Part shown: positions 53,119 to 63,345 of the stretch, one piece after another
How positions within the stretch are numbered: the first letter of the stretch is position 1
Layout: each line of letters starts with the position of its first letter
NCBI RefSeq assembly: GCF_022682495.2
Contig: NC_071391.1
Location: 14,979,680 to 15,043,679, forward strand
Source of the DNA: Desmodus rotundus
Lineage: Eukaryota; Chordata; Mammalia; Chiroptera; Phyllostomidae
Direction: 5' to 3'
Length of the DNA stretch: 64,000 nt
Made by a program: the position numbers and the translations under genes
The notes under the pieces: generated by a model
Told to the model about the DNA's origin: nothing
The model's input: only the letters and a program-made list of their open reading frames with translations
The model's database searches: none

Positions 53119-53539
53119 TTTGAGAACACTTTCCAAGATGGCACATGCAGAGCAACCGCTTTCGTTTGGTGAGTATGCCTTTATTTATTTGCCTTTGAAT
53201 TTTGTTGTAGAACTTTTTTATCTCTCATGGAAGGAATATTTGCAATGGTTAAAATGATTTAAAAAAAAGAGAATTCTCTGTTTTCCCAAACATTCCAAGT
53301 TTGCCTTTTGGCTTTCTTCATTCACCTGTTTTAGGCAGTATCTATTGATGACCCTGCACGAAAAGGGAGGAAATTAGTGACCATTCCCTAACGTGTGCTG
53401 TCCGAGTGATTTTATCTGCACCTCGGCAAGGTTTAATGGCACTTGCAGCCTGTTTTGGTACTGTAACTAGAAGTGACTGTAAAAGGTGACAGCTAATAGC
53501 CAAGCAGTTGTAGTCCCAGCTACACCCACGAAGCCCTAA

Positions 53540-53745
53540 TCACACCCTGATGTTATTCTAAGTACTTCATGGAGAACCTGTTCGGTCTTCACAACAGCTC
53601 TAGCAAGCAGCAAGTAATATTACCCCCTTTTTCCAGATGAGGAAACTGAGGCAAAGAAGAGCTGCGGACTCTGCCCAAGAAGACTCAACTAATGCCTGGC
53701 AGAGTGCGGACTGGAACCCCAATGGTGTCAGAGTCTGTGGCATCC
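53540..53745 (-). mobile_element. MIR SINE, antisense
   Basis: TATTCTAAGTACTTCATGGA, TCTTCACAACAGCTCTAGCA, CCAGATGAGGAAACTGAGGC, CTGCCCAAGAAGACTCAACT. Confidence 0.8.
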
Positions 53746-54490
53746 AGTGGTATCGGTCCCCTTGGTTCACCTTTGGGAAACCACCCATCACCCCCCGGTC
53801 TGTCCATGCATTGAGTGGGGCTAGCTTCGCCCTCAGTTCCCAAAGCCCAGGTGTGGTCACATTATCCAGACCTGGCCTATCGGCACATTCTGTCCCCCAG
53901 GCCATGGTGATTGGTTTAGGGATGGTCATGTGACCTGAGCAAGGTTGCAGGAATGTGGCTTCCTCAGATGAGGAGGCTAACAGTGAAAATAGGGTAGAAG
54001 GCAGTAGGTAGATGCAAGTTTTGGTAAATGTTCTGATTCTTCTGTTGGATGATCAGGTCCTGAGTGCTTATTTAAGGAAAACCAATTATGAACAAGAGGG
54101 TGTCATGCAGGAAGGATTATAATTAATCTAATTCTGTGACCCAAGGTCTAACACAGGGAAACAAGCAAACAAACCAAAAATTCTGTAACTTAACTCAGAA
54201 AAGGGAAGCTGCAAAAGGGATCAGCCTAGAACTGCCAGGGGCTCTCTGGCCTCAGGGCAAGACTCCCTGACCCAGAGGAAAACAGAAGTGAGACATAGAG
54301 AGAACATAATTATGACACCTGGATCCAACTATGCCTGAAGCCCTACATATTGACACTTCCTATGTGCCGTGCCATACCGACATTCCCATGAGCAAAGATT
54401 CTCTTTATTGCTTCACCCAGTTTGGTCTGCATTTCTGTCACTGGCAATCAACAGAATCCTGAGCCTATCTGGAGCCTAGCTCTTCTCAGT
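53746..54490. other. Unannotated non-coding sequence
   Basis: No recognised family or exon. Confidence 0.4.
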
Positions 54491-54494
54491 GCAG

Positions 54495-54715
54495 TTGAAG
54501 AAAGGTTTGCAGAAGGAGGTGATACCTGAGCTGAGCAAGTCTGGAAGGATAAGCAGGCATTGGGTCAAACACACAAAAGTGGAAGGGAGCTCCAAGAATG
54601 AGGACAGGTATAGAGGCAAGAAAAGCAAGACGTGGAAGTCTGGTCTTTCCAGCGAGCGCAGTGAGTGGGGTAAGAGTGAAGGCTGTGAGCAGGGGTGAGA
54701 GTGAAGCCCATGGGG
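54495..54715 (-). mobile_element. L2-type LINE 3' region, antisense
   Basis: TTTGCAGAAGGAGGTGATAC, CTGAGCTGAGCAAGTCTGGA, AAGGGAGCTCCAAGAATGAG, TTCCAGCGAGCGCAGTGAGT. Order fits the antisense L2 region (gaggtgacatttgagctgag...). The minus frame of 237 codons here is a by-product. Confidence 0.6.
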
Positions 54716-54719
54716 TCAG

Positions 54720-55185
54720 AACTGGGAGAAGCTTTCTGTTGTGGATGCTTAGACTCAGCATGTGGAGAGGAAAGAGAACCAACAGGGGTGTCAGGAAGTC
54801 TGCTCTGAGGCCACAACTTGTGTCCAAATCAGGCGTCTTTCTACCATGTGCTGGTGATGACAAGAAGCAGGAAAGAGACTGGAGCCCTGCCTTAGGAAAG
54901 TGGGTGACTGGGCTCCATGGGCTTTGGTGAAGGTCTGGTTCAGAATCAGAAACAGTGCTGGACGGTGAGATGTGGTCGAAGCCAGAGCACCCTCCGGATG
55001 GCTTGGGGACTTCTGCAAAACAGCGGACATGCACCAGCTCTTCTGGGTTAGACCTGCGGGGCCTCTGTTCCTGGAACAGAGACACCCACCCCAAGGGCTG
55101 TTTGGCTTTAGTGGGTGATGTCCTTGAACCAGGCCATGGACCACGGCAAACACTTAAAAAGTACCTAGGCCTGACTGGCCATGAA
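54720..55185. other. Unannotated non-coding sequence
   Basis: No recognised family or exon. Confidence 0.4.
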
Positions 55186-55189
55186 CTCA

Positions 55190-55360
55190 GTCCGCGCAAT
55201 TATTTTATGGGAGAAGTCCTGCTGTTACCTTTATTTTACAAGTGGGGAGACTAAGCCTGGCAAGGCCAAATGACTCGCCCGAGGTCGCACAGCTAGCAAG
55301 TGGAAAAGCTGGGATCTGAACCCAGGCCGTCTGGCTCTGCCCATGCTGTTAGCCCCTGTC
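55190..55360 (-). mobile_element. MIR SINE, antisense
   Basis: TTACCTTTATTTTACAAGTG, GGGAGACTAAGCCTGGCAAG, TCGCCCGAGGTCGCACAGCT, AGCAAGTGGAAAAGCTGGGA, TCTGAACCCAGGCCGTCTGG. Confidence 0.88.
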
Positions 55361-55824
55361 CCGTGGAAGGCCGGAAGGCTGAGGACCCGGACGGGCACGT
55401 GCCCTCCGCCTTGTCTTCATCCAACAGCACAGAAGGAACAGTGGTTTGTGTGCTGGTGAGAGTTCTGACTCCCCTCTCTCCCGCTGTCCCAGGAGAGGGC
55501 TTGTAACCTCCACGGGCCCGGGACAGGGTGGGAGCAAAGAGGACACCTCACACTGATCTTTCACCTGCCATGGAAATTCTGAACCCAAGGGCCTGTCCCA
55601 GTATAGGGAAAAGATACAGACCTTGGGGACAGTTCAGAATCACTAAAATCATAACGGTAATAGCAATAACAAAAGTCAGCCAGCTATGACCTACCTTAGA
55701 GCCATAGTGAGGTCCGAAGGCATTGCATGTAGCTTTCAAAAACCCCAGTCTCCGAGCGCTTTAAAGCACCGAGATGGGGGAGGGGACCACATCTGCTCTG
55801 ATGAGGGCAAAATGGGAGGCCAAG

Positions 55825-56015
55825 AGCAAGGCTTTGGCCTCAGCCAGCCCCAGGTTCCGGGTTCAAATTCTACCTCCACCACCCACTACGGGAGCCTTGG
55901 GCAATCTCTTTCATTCCTTTGCTCCCATACAGCAATTCTCATCATAAAATGGGAACAATAAAGGTACCCACCTTCTAAGAAGTTATCAAGTTTAACGAGT
56001 TAAAGTTCTTAAAGA
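55825..56015 (+). mobile_element. MIR SINE, sense
   Basis: GGTTCCGGGTTCAAATTCTA, CCACCCACTACGGGAGCCTT, GGGCAATCTCTTTCATTCCT, TCATAAAATGGGAACAATAA. Confidence 0.85.
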
Positions 56016-56019
56016 TGGC

Positions 56020-57105
56020 AATCCAGGGCCTCATGCACGGGGGTGTTCAGTTTTATTGGATTGAATGAAATACATGAAATACTGCGGTTGAATAGAAAAC
56101 ATTGTATCATTTGATGAGGTTAAGTAGGAAAAAAGAGTCCAGACTGCAGCGCCGGCTCAGATGTAACGGCGCTCCGTGAGCCTCATGTCTGAGTGCGGAC
56201 AAGGACCAGAGGCTCAGGGAAAACGAGGACGTTCGTGGGGGGTTGTGAATCCATTTTGTGTTTGTTTTCCGCTCACAGGGTTTGCAGGGTGCAGGCGTGA
56301 AGAGGAGGCACCACAAAAGTGGAGCGCGTAAGTTGCAGTTCATCCTCTCAGGAGTCTGGCTGGGGGGCTCTGCGACCGCATTTTACAGACGAGGAAGCCG
56401 AGGTCCAGGGAGGCTGAACGGGCCCCAGCAGCAGGGTCAGGACTCCCTTAGCCATCCCTCTTCCCGTCGAAACCCCATCAGAGGTGAAAGGCGCCCGGTG
56501 GCCCCTCCACAGGCCCCACGTGTGCTGTGGAGCCTCAAAGGCATCTGCTTTCTGGGTTGGGGACCCCACACCCTCAGGCGGAGGTAAAAGAGGAGGAGGT
56601 TTATGGGGGACTTATCATATCCCCCTACCTTGTTCTCCATTCAGGCAACCTCCTCCCAACCCCGACACAGCCCAGGTGAGAGTTCAGTACTCAGTGGCCG
56701 GCCCTGCACCAAGAGCAGGAGTTCCTGCCCGCCCATCTACTCTCTGCCCCTACGCATTGTCCCCTCCCCTGCCTGGAGCCAGCCCCGTGCAGCTCCCCAC
56801 TCATCATCACCTGACGTGGGACTGACTACTCCCCACCCCACAGGGGGCAGCGTGTGGGGCAGCACTGATGGGAGAAACAGACAGGCTGCCTAATGGAGCT
56901 CTGGGGAGGGGAGGTGTTGAGTGTGGCAGGAGGGGGTTGTGGCCGGAGAGCTAATGACATTAACAGACTCTAAGGGCTGACAGGGCTGAGCTCTCATCTG
57001 AGGCCCTAGGAGGGGACAAAATGCGGGACTAGGAGCTGGTACAGGTGCCCTATGTCCCCCTGCCCCCTTCACTTAAGTAACACAGTGTCCTAGTGTGGGC
57101 AGGGG
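56020..57105. other. Mostly unannotated; one MIR fragment
   Basis: An antisense MIR piece lies at 56,365-56,450 (GCATTTTACAGACGAGGAAG, CCGAGGTCCAGGGAGGCTGA). The rest shows no family or exon. Confidence 0.5.
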
Positions 57106-57109
57106 TTAG

Positions 57110-57300
57110 GTATGATACCAATAATAATAAAAATAATAAATACATAAATCTGCTACAGCTCACCAGGCTCATCCGCTTTCCTGCTTGGTCTCATGTTTCA
57201 CAATGACCCTCTTAGGTAGATACTATGTCATCCCCACTGTGTCTCAGATGGAACAGAGAGGTGAAGTCATTTGCCCAAGGTCCAACAGCATCTACCTCGG
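57110..57300 (-). mobile_element. MIR SINE, antisense
   Basis: An AATAAT-rich start, ACAATGACCCTCTTAGGTAG, CATCCCCACTGTGTCTCAGA, GAGGTGAAGTCATTTGCCCA and AGGTCCAACAGC. Confidence 0.75.
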
Positions 57301-57364
57301 TCAGAAGGGATCCATGACCCACCCCCTTCATCTCAATGGCTATGGGACTCCCCGACTTCAGTGT

Positions 57365-57515
57365 CCATCAAATAATTTGAGGGGCTGATAAATGCAGATT
57401 CCCACTTTGATTCACTAAATCAGAATGCAAGGGAAGTAAGGTTCTGGAAGCTGCATTTTTGGCAAGTGTCTCAGGTGATTCTTGGGGGCAGGCACGTTTG
57501 AAAAATCCTTCACTA
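57365..57515 (+). mobile_element. hAT-Charlie nonautonomous element (MER1-group-like)
   Basis: GATTCACTAAATCAGAATGC, GGAAGCTGCATTTTTGGCAA, GTGTCTCAGGTGATTCTTGG and CACGTTTGAAAAATCC resemble the family with the (tgattcagtaggtctgggg ... aggtgattctgatgc ... gtttgagaaccac) order. The left end is degraded. Confidence 0.5.
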
Positions 57516-57519
57516 GGCT

Positions 57520-58055
57520 GTCGAAGGCACCTACCCAGAGAGTTAGAAAGTGCCCAGATGGCACCATCCGGTTGCTGAAGCTGCAGTTGGTAAAGGAAGG
57601 AAGAAGGGCTCTCCGTAATATCTCAGAGAGGGTAGGTGGAGGCTGCCCTGGAGCTGGTGGAAGTGGGGAGCCGTTACATCCCCAGTTCCCTTCCCTGTGC
57701 CCCTTTCATCTGGGAGCCTGGACAGGATGAGAGGTCAAAGGCTGCATCTAGAAGCCCCCTGCAGGAGGGGCTCATGGGGCCCAGTCAATTGATGGGGGTC
57801 TGCCAGCCCTGGGGTGAGGACTGGTGTAAGGTGGCAGATGAACTCCGCACCCACCTTCTCCTTGGGACCAGGAAGTGCTCTTCCCAGCTGATCTTCCCAG
57901 GGATCCTGCTTGTCCCCTCCCCAGCCCCTGCTCTGTCATCATGCGTTACGCCCCGCTGGTCACCTCACCATAGCCACAATTCCACCTCCTCTTCACAAGG
58001 ACACAGCGAGTTCAAAACCCTGACGTGACTGTTGATGCGTCAACGGTCACAACCA
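57520..58055. other. Unannotated non-coding sequence
   Basis: No recognised family or exon. Confidence 0.4.
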
Positions 58056-58059
58056 CCCT

Positions 58060-58195
58060 GACAGACCAGTAGGATACTGTGTGACTTCCACCCAACCACA
58101 CAGGAAACCGAGGCCCAGAAAGATGAGCAGCGAATGCATTGCACAGGGCATCCAACTCAGGGGCAGGAAGGGGCTGGAAACCAGGCTGACTGACC
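58060..58195 (-). mobile_element. MIR-like fragment, antisense
   Basis: ACACAGGAAACCGAGGCCCA, GAAAGATGAGCAGCGAATGC, CATCCAACTCAGGGGCAG. Confidence 0.5.
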
Positions 58196-58499
58196 ACCCT
58201 GTCACACGCCCTGGCATGGGGCTCTGTCCCCAGGTGTGAGGTGAAAGGGGCCTGTTTTCCAGTTGGCACAAGGACACAGGCTTCAGACTCCTGGACTCTC
58301 TCTGTTCTAATAGCCCAATCATTTCAAATTCCTTTAGTCATAGAACCCTTACTGCAAATGACATGTAAAATAACGACAAGGTTTGAGCACATCCTATGTG
58401 TCAGGCCTTCTCTGGGTTGGTCTGGCTAAGCAGAGCCAGTTTCTGCTGTTGGCCACAAGAAGAACAAGAGTTGAGAGAGGAGGAGGAGGAGGAAAAATA

Positions 58500-59335
58500 A
58501 TGCAAGAATAAACCTGCTTTCCAGGTTTCAGCTGGGTCATTTGGTAGACAATTTGAGTTGATGACTCAGCAGACATTCTGGCTCTTCCTGCATACCAGCC
58601 AGGCTTCCTTGCAGACAGGAAGGGAACTGGCCTGGCATGAACCTTGGCCAGAGAGATGTAAGGAAGAGTCTGACGGTGGTAACAGGTGGTGCTGAGGAAG
58701 GTTTTCCTTATTATTGAAAGGAGACATAGGGTCTGTGAAGAGATATCTTGGGGTCCGAGGTATTTGTTTTCCTTTTTTCCAGGTAGGGGAAGTTTTTATC
58801 TGTGCAGATGGCTATTCTGCCAAAGACTTCATTTGCCAGCCTCCCTTGCAGCTAGGTATGGCCATGTAGCTGTTATAACCAATGTTATAAATGACATGAG
58901 AAACTTCTATGGCTGTGTATGTAAGAGGAGGGGCATGTCCTCTCCTCCCTCCATTCTTCCTTTCTGATAACTAGGCTAGTTACAAAATGATGAACCATCT
59001 CCATCCTTGCAGATAAGAGCAACACGATAGAGAAGCTTAGTTCGCAATACCTCTGGATTGCCATGTAAACCCTGAACTGGCCTTGGACTATAAAGGGACA
59101 GGAATACAGATTTCTACCTTGTTTAATCCATTGCTATTTTGGGTCTTGTTACAGTAGCTGCCCTATCTAATACAGGGTCTCTTGTCTTCCTGCTTTACAT
59201 CTTACTGTGATGTCTAGAGCTGTGGCAGCCATCCTGTGACCATGAAGAAGCCAAGAAGATAATTGAAAAGCCAACTGAGAATCCTACTTCCTTTGAGCTG
59301 CTGAATTTGCCAAGTCAGCAGTACTCATTCTAGAC
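58500..59335 (+). mobile_element. Ancient mammalian LTR-type repeat (MLT1-like), degraded
   Basis: Landmarks: TTTGCCAGCCTCCCTTGCAG, CTAGGTATGGCCATGTAGCT, TAAATGACATGAGAAACTTC, GTGGCAGCCATCCTGTGACC and a TAATACAG end at 59,168-59,175. The GGCAGCCATCCTGTGACCAT part at 59,222 recurs after an earlier end, so two pieces or an insertion may be present. Subfamily unresolved. Confidence 0.45.
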
Positions 59336-59339
59336 ATCT

Positions 59340-60740
59340 TGCTAGGTGAGATACATTTCTCACTATCCGACCTGTTTTCATTGGTCTTTCATCACTTGCA
59401 GACAAAGCATGCCAAATCAGGTACTCTGTGATGTCTGTGGTGGAGTTGCCTGAAGTCATACTCTGGCCGGGGACAGGGAAAGCCTACAACCCCAGTGAGG
59501 AGCTCTGTGATCGCAACCCACTCTCCCATCAGGGGTTCTGCCCCTCAGATCCAGGAGGTGCAAATCCAGCCTCAGACCTCTTAAGACAAAGCAGCTGTTG
59601 AAAGAGTTTTGATAAAACAACTGTTTACCCATCAGATAGAGAAAGAGAAGGAAAAAGGCATTCCACCTAAGGTGTATAGTCCTCTAACCAGGAATAAACG
59701 TGAGTCTGTCTCCTGGGTTTTTGGCAGCGTTACGGTGAGAGCTTTCACTTCTGTCCATGATTTCCGTTTCTGGGAACCAGGAGTTCCTGTGGCTCACTCA
59801 GGGTCTTGGAATGAAAGAGTTGTATCGGCTAAGATTTTGAGGATGTCTTAATGAAGGGGCTTCATAAAGGTGTGGACAGGGCTAAGGGAACTAGCATTGG
59901 ATGCTGAGGCGCCCATGGTCCAGCAATAGCAACAGCAGGAGGCCACTGCTCCCCTGGGCTCAAAGGCATCGGAGGAGAAGGCCCAGCGAGGACTAGGGGA
60001 TGGGACAGGGGCCACCCACCTTGGCTGCCACTGGAGAGAGATGCAGCCAAAACCTCTGTGGACATCTGGTCTCCTGCCAGGTCTCTCATTGCCTAAGGCC
60101 AACCATGCCGAGAGTGAGGCAGCCTGGGGGAAGCAGCCCCTAGAGGTGGGCCGCCCAGGGCAGGAGATGTGTGTGAGAGAGGGCAGGAATTGCATTTGCA
60201 TTCAGATCCCCTTGTCCTAGAACTTCTGCAACCCTCATGTGATAGGAGGGGTGGGGTGGGGGAGGGGGACAAAAGCCCCTCTGCCCGAGCACTTCTGGTA
60301 ATGGAGGCTGCAGGCTGGGAGGCCACTGAGCGGGCAACTGGTGCCAGGCTGCTTTACAGGAAAAGGGGAGAACCCCAGGGGTGAGGGAGGCAAAGAGCCA
60401 GCTCCCTGCCAGGCGGGCACCAGAAGGGCTCTCAGGAAGGGCCCTTGCAAATCAATGGCAAATGATGAAAAATGCAGATGGATAAATAACTTAAAAGACC
60501 CAGGCTTGCTGGAAACGGTTTCTGATCTCAGATCCGCTGCTGGGCAGCCAGGCAGACTCATGGGCTCTACTTTTAATCAGGGGTAGTTTGGTGGAGACCA
60601 CTGGTCTCTATGGGCTGCTTTGAAAGGAAGTCCTGCCTCTGTCCTCCCTGGGGAGCTGCTTTTGCCTTGCCACTTCCCCCCCCCTCCAGGAGCCCCTCCT
60701 CTCTAGCCCAGCATGAGAAAGGTCACCAGGAACCCATCCT
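59340..60740. other. Unannotated non-coding sequence
   Basis: No recognised family or exon; overlapping minus frames at 59,848-60,337 lack family features. Confidence 0.4.
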
Positions 60741-60744
60741 ATTC

Positions 60745-60965
60745 AGGCAAGAGAGGTGGAGGGCACGGTTTGGGCCTCAGAAAGAGGTGTGTTCAAGCTC
60801 CAGCTCTGCCACTTAAATTATGTATTTCTGGGCAAATCATTTAATCTTGCAGAGCCTCACTGGTAGCGCCTACCTTGCAGCGGTATCTTGAGGATTCAGT
60901 GGGACCTAGTGTGTGCAGTGTGGCACACACAGTACCTGCAGAGGAAGTGCCCAGTGAACGTTTAG
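60745..60965 (+). mobile_element. MIR SINE, sense, near full length
   Basis: GGAGGGCACGGTTTGGGCCT, CAAGCTCCAGCTCTGCCACT, TTCTGGGCAAATCATTTAAT, TGCCCAGTGAACGTTTAG tail. Confidence 0.85.
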
Positions 60966-60994
60966 GGAAACTGAGCTGAACTTCCAGGGGAAGG

Positions 60995-61200
60995 CGGCGT
61001 GCCTGGACTCACAGCCTAGCTCCACTCAGCCCCTCCGAGCTTGATTCTCACCTGTAAGATATGCGCATCGACCGGGCACCTCCTACGCAGGTGTAACTTC
61101 TGTGAGGAAGGGAGAGAGGATACAAGTGATACAAGCATGGTGTCAGACCTGCAGGGAGCACCAGATGGACATAGCTGTTGTTGTTATTTCATGAGAAGAT
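60995..61200 (+). mobile_element. MIR SINE, sense, tandem copy
   Basis: GACTCACAGCCTAGCTCCAC, TGATTCTCACCTGTAAGATA, GACCTGCAGGGAGCACCAGA, TAGCTGTTGTTGTTATTTC. Confidence 0.65.
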
Positions 61201-61394
61201 TGGGACGAAAGATTAGCTAACGCAAAGTCACTACTACAAGGTGGGGTCTGCACCAGGGAGGGGAGTGTTGTGAGCTGGACCCCTACCGACGACACCAGTC
61301 CTTGGTGTCTTATTATCAGAGTGAGAAATGCCGTGGGAAGATGCCTCTCATGGCCATGAAATGTTTCCTCGGAGTTGGGAGGGGCCTGGTCGGT

Positions 61395-61536
61395 TCAGCT
61401 TGGTGAATGTGAGCTGGAGCCTGGGCATCAGACAGCCTCCACCCACCCGCAGTGGGACGAGTCATTCCACCTCTCTGAGCCCCAGTTTCTCCATCTGCAA
61501 GTTCCTCCCAGTGTAGCAGTTATGGTTGTGTGTAAA
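61395..61536 (+). mobile_element. MIR SINE, sense
   Basis: AATGTGAGCTGGAGCCTGGG, GACGAGTCATTCCACCTCTC, TGAGCCCCAGTTTCTCCATC. Confidence 0.75.
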
Positions 61537-61549
61537 GGATTTAGGGCCT

Positions 61550-61763
61550 GCCCTGGCTGGTGTGGCTCAGTGGATTGAGCGTGGGCCTGTGAACCGAAGA
61601 GTCGCCAGTTCAATTCTCAGGCTAGGGCACATGCCTGGGTTGCGGGCCAGGCCCCTGGAAGGAAGCGCACAAAAGGCAACCACACATTGATGTTTCTCTT
61701 CCTCTATTTTTCCCTCCCTTCCCCTCTCTCTAAAAATAGATAAATAGTTTTTTTTTTTTAAAG
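61550..61763 (+). mobile_element. VES-like bat SINE (tRNA-derived), sense
   Basis: Starts GCCCTGGCTGGTGTGGCTCA with the Pol III A box TGGCTCAGTGG and B box GTTCAATTCTC, then CACATGCCTGGGTTGCGGGC, CACACATTGATGTTTCTC and a CTCTCTAAAAATAGATAAAT tail plus a T-run. It is flanked by perfect 13-bp direct repeats GGATTTAGGGCCT (61,537-61,549 and 61,764-61,776), so it inserted by target-primed reverse transcription and is fairly recent. It lacks the 3-4 bases typical of the GTAGGGGGCG region. Confidence 0.95.
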
Positions 61764-61894
61764 GGATTTAGGGCCTTACAGTAGAAAGGGCTCATAATAA
61801 AGGATGGTTTCGCTTAAAAAGGAAAATTATTCCTTGGACAAGATCGGGGTCCTCAGCGCCTTGGAGGGAAAGGAAACAAATTGTCCTTCTTGAA

Positions 61895-62640
61895 TGTGGA
61901 GAGAAGGCACGTGATCAACATCACTACTCATCAGGGAAATGCAAATCAAAACCATTATGAGGTATCACCGCACAGCTGTTTGGACGCCCTTTATCAAAAA
62001 GACAAGACATAGCAAATACTGGGGAGAATGTGAAGAAAAGAGAACCATTAAACACTGCTGGTGGGACTATAAATTGGTGCAGCCACTATGGGAGACGGTA
62101 AGGAGGTTTCTCAGAAAATTAAGAGTAGATCTAGCCATTTCCCACCTGGGCATACAACCAAAGGAAACGAGACCATTATCTCAAAGGGTTACCTGTGCAT
62201 TCGCATTCACCGCAGCGCTATTCACAACGGCCAAGGCACAGAAATAACCCAAGTGTTCACTGATGGGTGAACGGATCAAAAAACGTCCTGTCACAATGGA
62301 ATATTATTCAGCCTTAACAGAGGAGGAAATACGGTCACTGGTGACAACATGGATAAACCTGGAGGGCATTTTGCTAAGTGAAGTAAGCCAGGCAGAGATG
62401 CACGCTGCGCGGTAGCACTTACATTTGGAATTGAAAACTCATGGAAACAGAGCAGGAAGGTCGTTGCCAGGGGCTGGGGGCGGGGTATAGAGAGAGGTTG
62501 GTAAAGGGTACTAACTCTCAGTTACACGTGAGCCAGGTCAGGGGATCTAATGTAAAACGTGGAGACTGTAGGGGATAATACCATGTGGTATAATTGACAT
62601 TTGCTAAGAGACTAGGACTTAAATGTTCTCTCTCACACAC
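61895..62640 (+). mobile_element. L1 LINE, 3' part of ORF2 and tail, sense, dead
   Basis: GGAAATGCAAATCAAAACCA, CATAGCAAATACTGGGGAGA, CACTGCTGGTGGGACTATAA, ATTGGTGCAGCCACTATGGG, ATGGAATATTATTCAGCCTT and CAGGGGCTGGGGGCGGGG. Translation on plus gives WWDYKLVQPLWETVRRFLRK (about 62,058-62,117), the C-terminal region of L1 reverse transcriptase protein, with frame shifts on both sides. A 5'-truncated, old copy; a CA-rich tract (62,633-62,656) follows. Confidence 0.9.
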
Positions 62641-62659
62641 ACACAGACACACACGGTAA

Positions 62660-63155
62660 AACGTAGGCTGAATATAAAGACACACGACAGGTTGTGCTCA
62701 TGCCCTGTGAATAGACTGCCCCCGCATGCTGTGGGCAGGAGGGGTAGGCTCACTCTCCCCCCCGCAGAGGGCCTGCACTTCCGAGGTCTCATACGCACAC
62801 ACAGGGCAGTCTGAGTTGCTACAATGCCGTCCCCAGCCGACTGGGTGCCCCTGGAGAACGGGAGACCAGGTCTCACCCCATTACCCATATGAGTCGTGGC
62901 CTGGTATACGCTCAGTGCTCAAGAAGGAGAATTGCACATTTGTGTGTGGTGGTGCCATTTACAAAATGTGTCCACCTCCGCTGCTGCCTCTCAGTTCTAG
63001 AGGACTGGCCTTACCTCTCCCGTTCTACCAGCTCTGACGGACCGGAAGACTTGTCTAAGGTCGTACAGCTGGCAGAGATCCCAGTGCGCTCCTGCCACCC
63101 TTGGATATTCGCTAAAATGAATGACAGCTGATGTGGGTTTTGTTTCTTTAACTTT
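62660..63155. other. Unannotated non-coding sequence
   Basis: A weak MIR3-like hint (AAGACTTGTCTAAGGTCGTACAG, near 63,047; first 20 bases AAGACTTGTCTAAGGTCGTA). Nothing else recognised. Confidence 0.4.
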
Positions 63156-63159
63156 TACT

Positions 63160-63345
63160 ATGTCTCAGATCATGTGCTGTGTGCTTTACCTCCATCGTCT
63201 CATTTAATCCTCATAATGTCTTTGTAAGGTAAGTGTTCCTATTGTCCCATTTTACAGGTGTGGAGACTGAGGTTCCTAATACAGTTACTTGCCCAGGGTT
63301 ACATAGTCATTAGAACAGAGCCATGACCTGGGACCAGGTCCATTC
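63160..63345 (-). mobile_element. MIR SINE, antisense, near full length
   Basis: TCATTTAATCCTCATAATGT, CCTATTGTCCCATTTTACAG, GTGTGGAGACTGAGGTTCCT, CAGTTACTTGCCCAGGGTTA. Confidence 0.88.

Noticed and set aside
54486..55199. Open frame of 237 codons on minus
   Set aside because: It overlaps an antisense L2 fragment and has no protein family motif, splice logic or signal peptide.
56832..56850. Second CTCF site (CCCACAGGGGGCAGC)
   Set aside because: The upstream half deviates at two or more key positions, so it is too weak to list as a feature.
61939..62247. Plus-strand frame with reverse-transcriptase-like residues
   Set aside because: It is a broken C-terminal L1 ORF2 relic within a 5'-truncated copy, not a gene.
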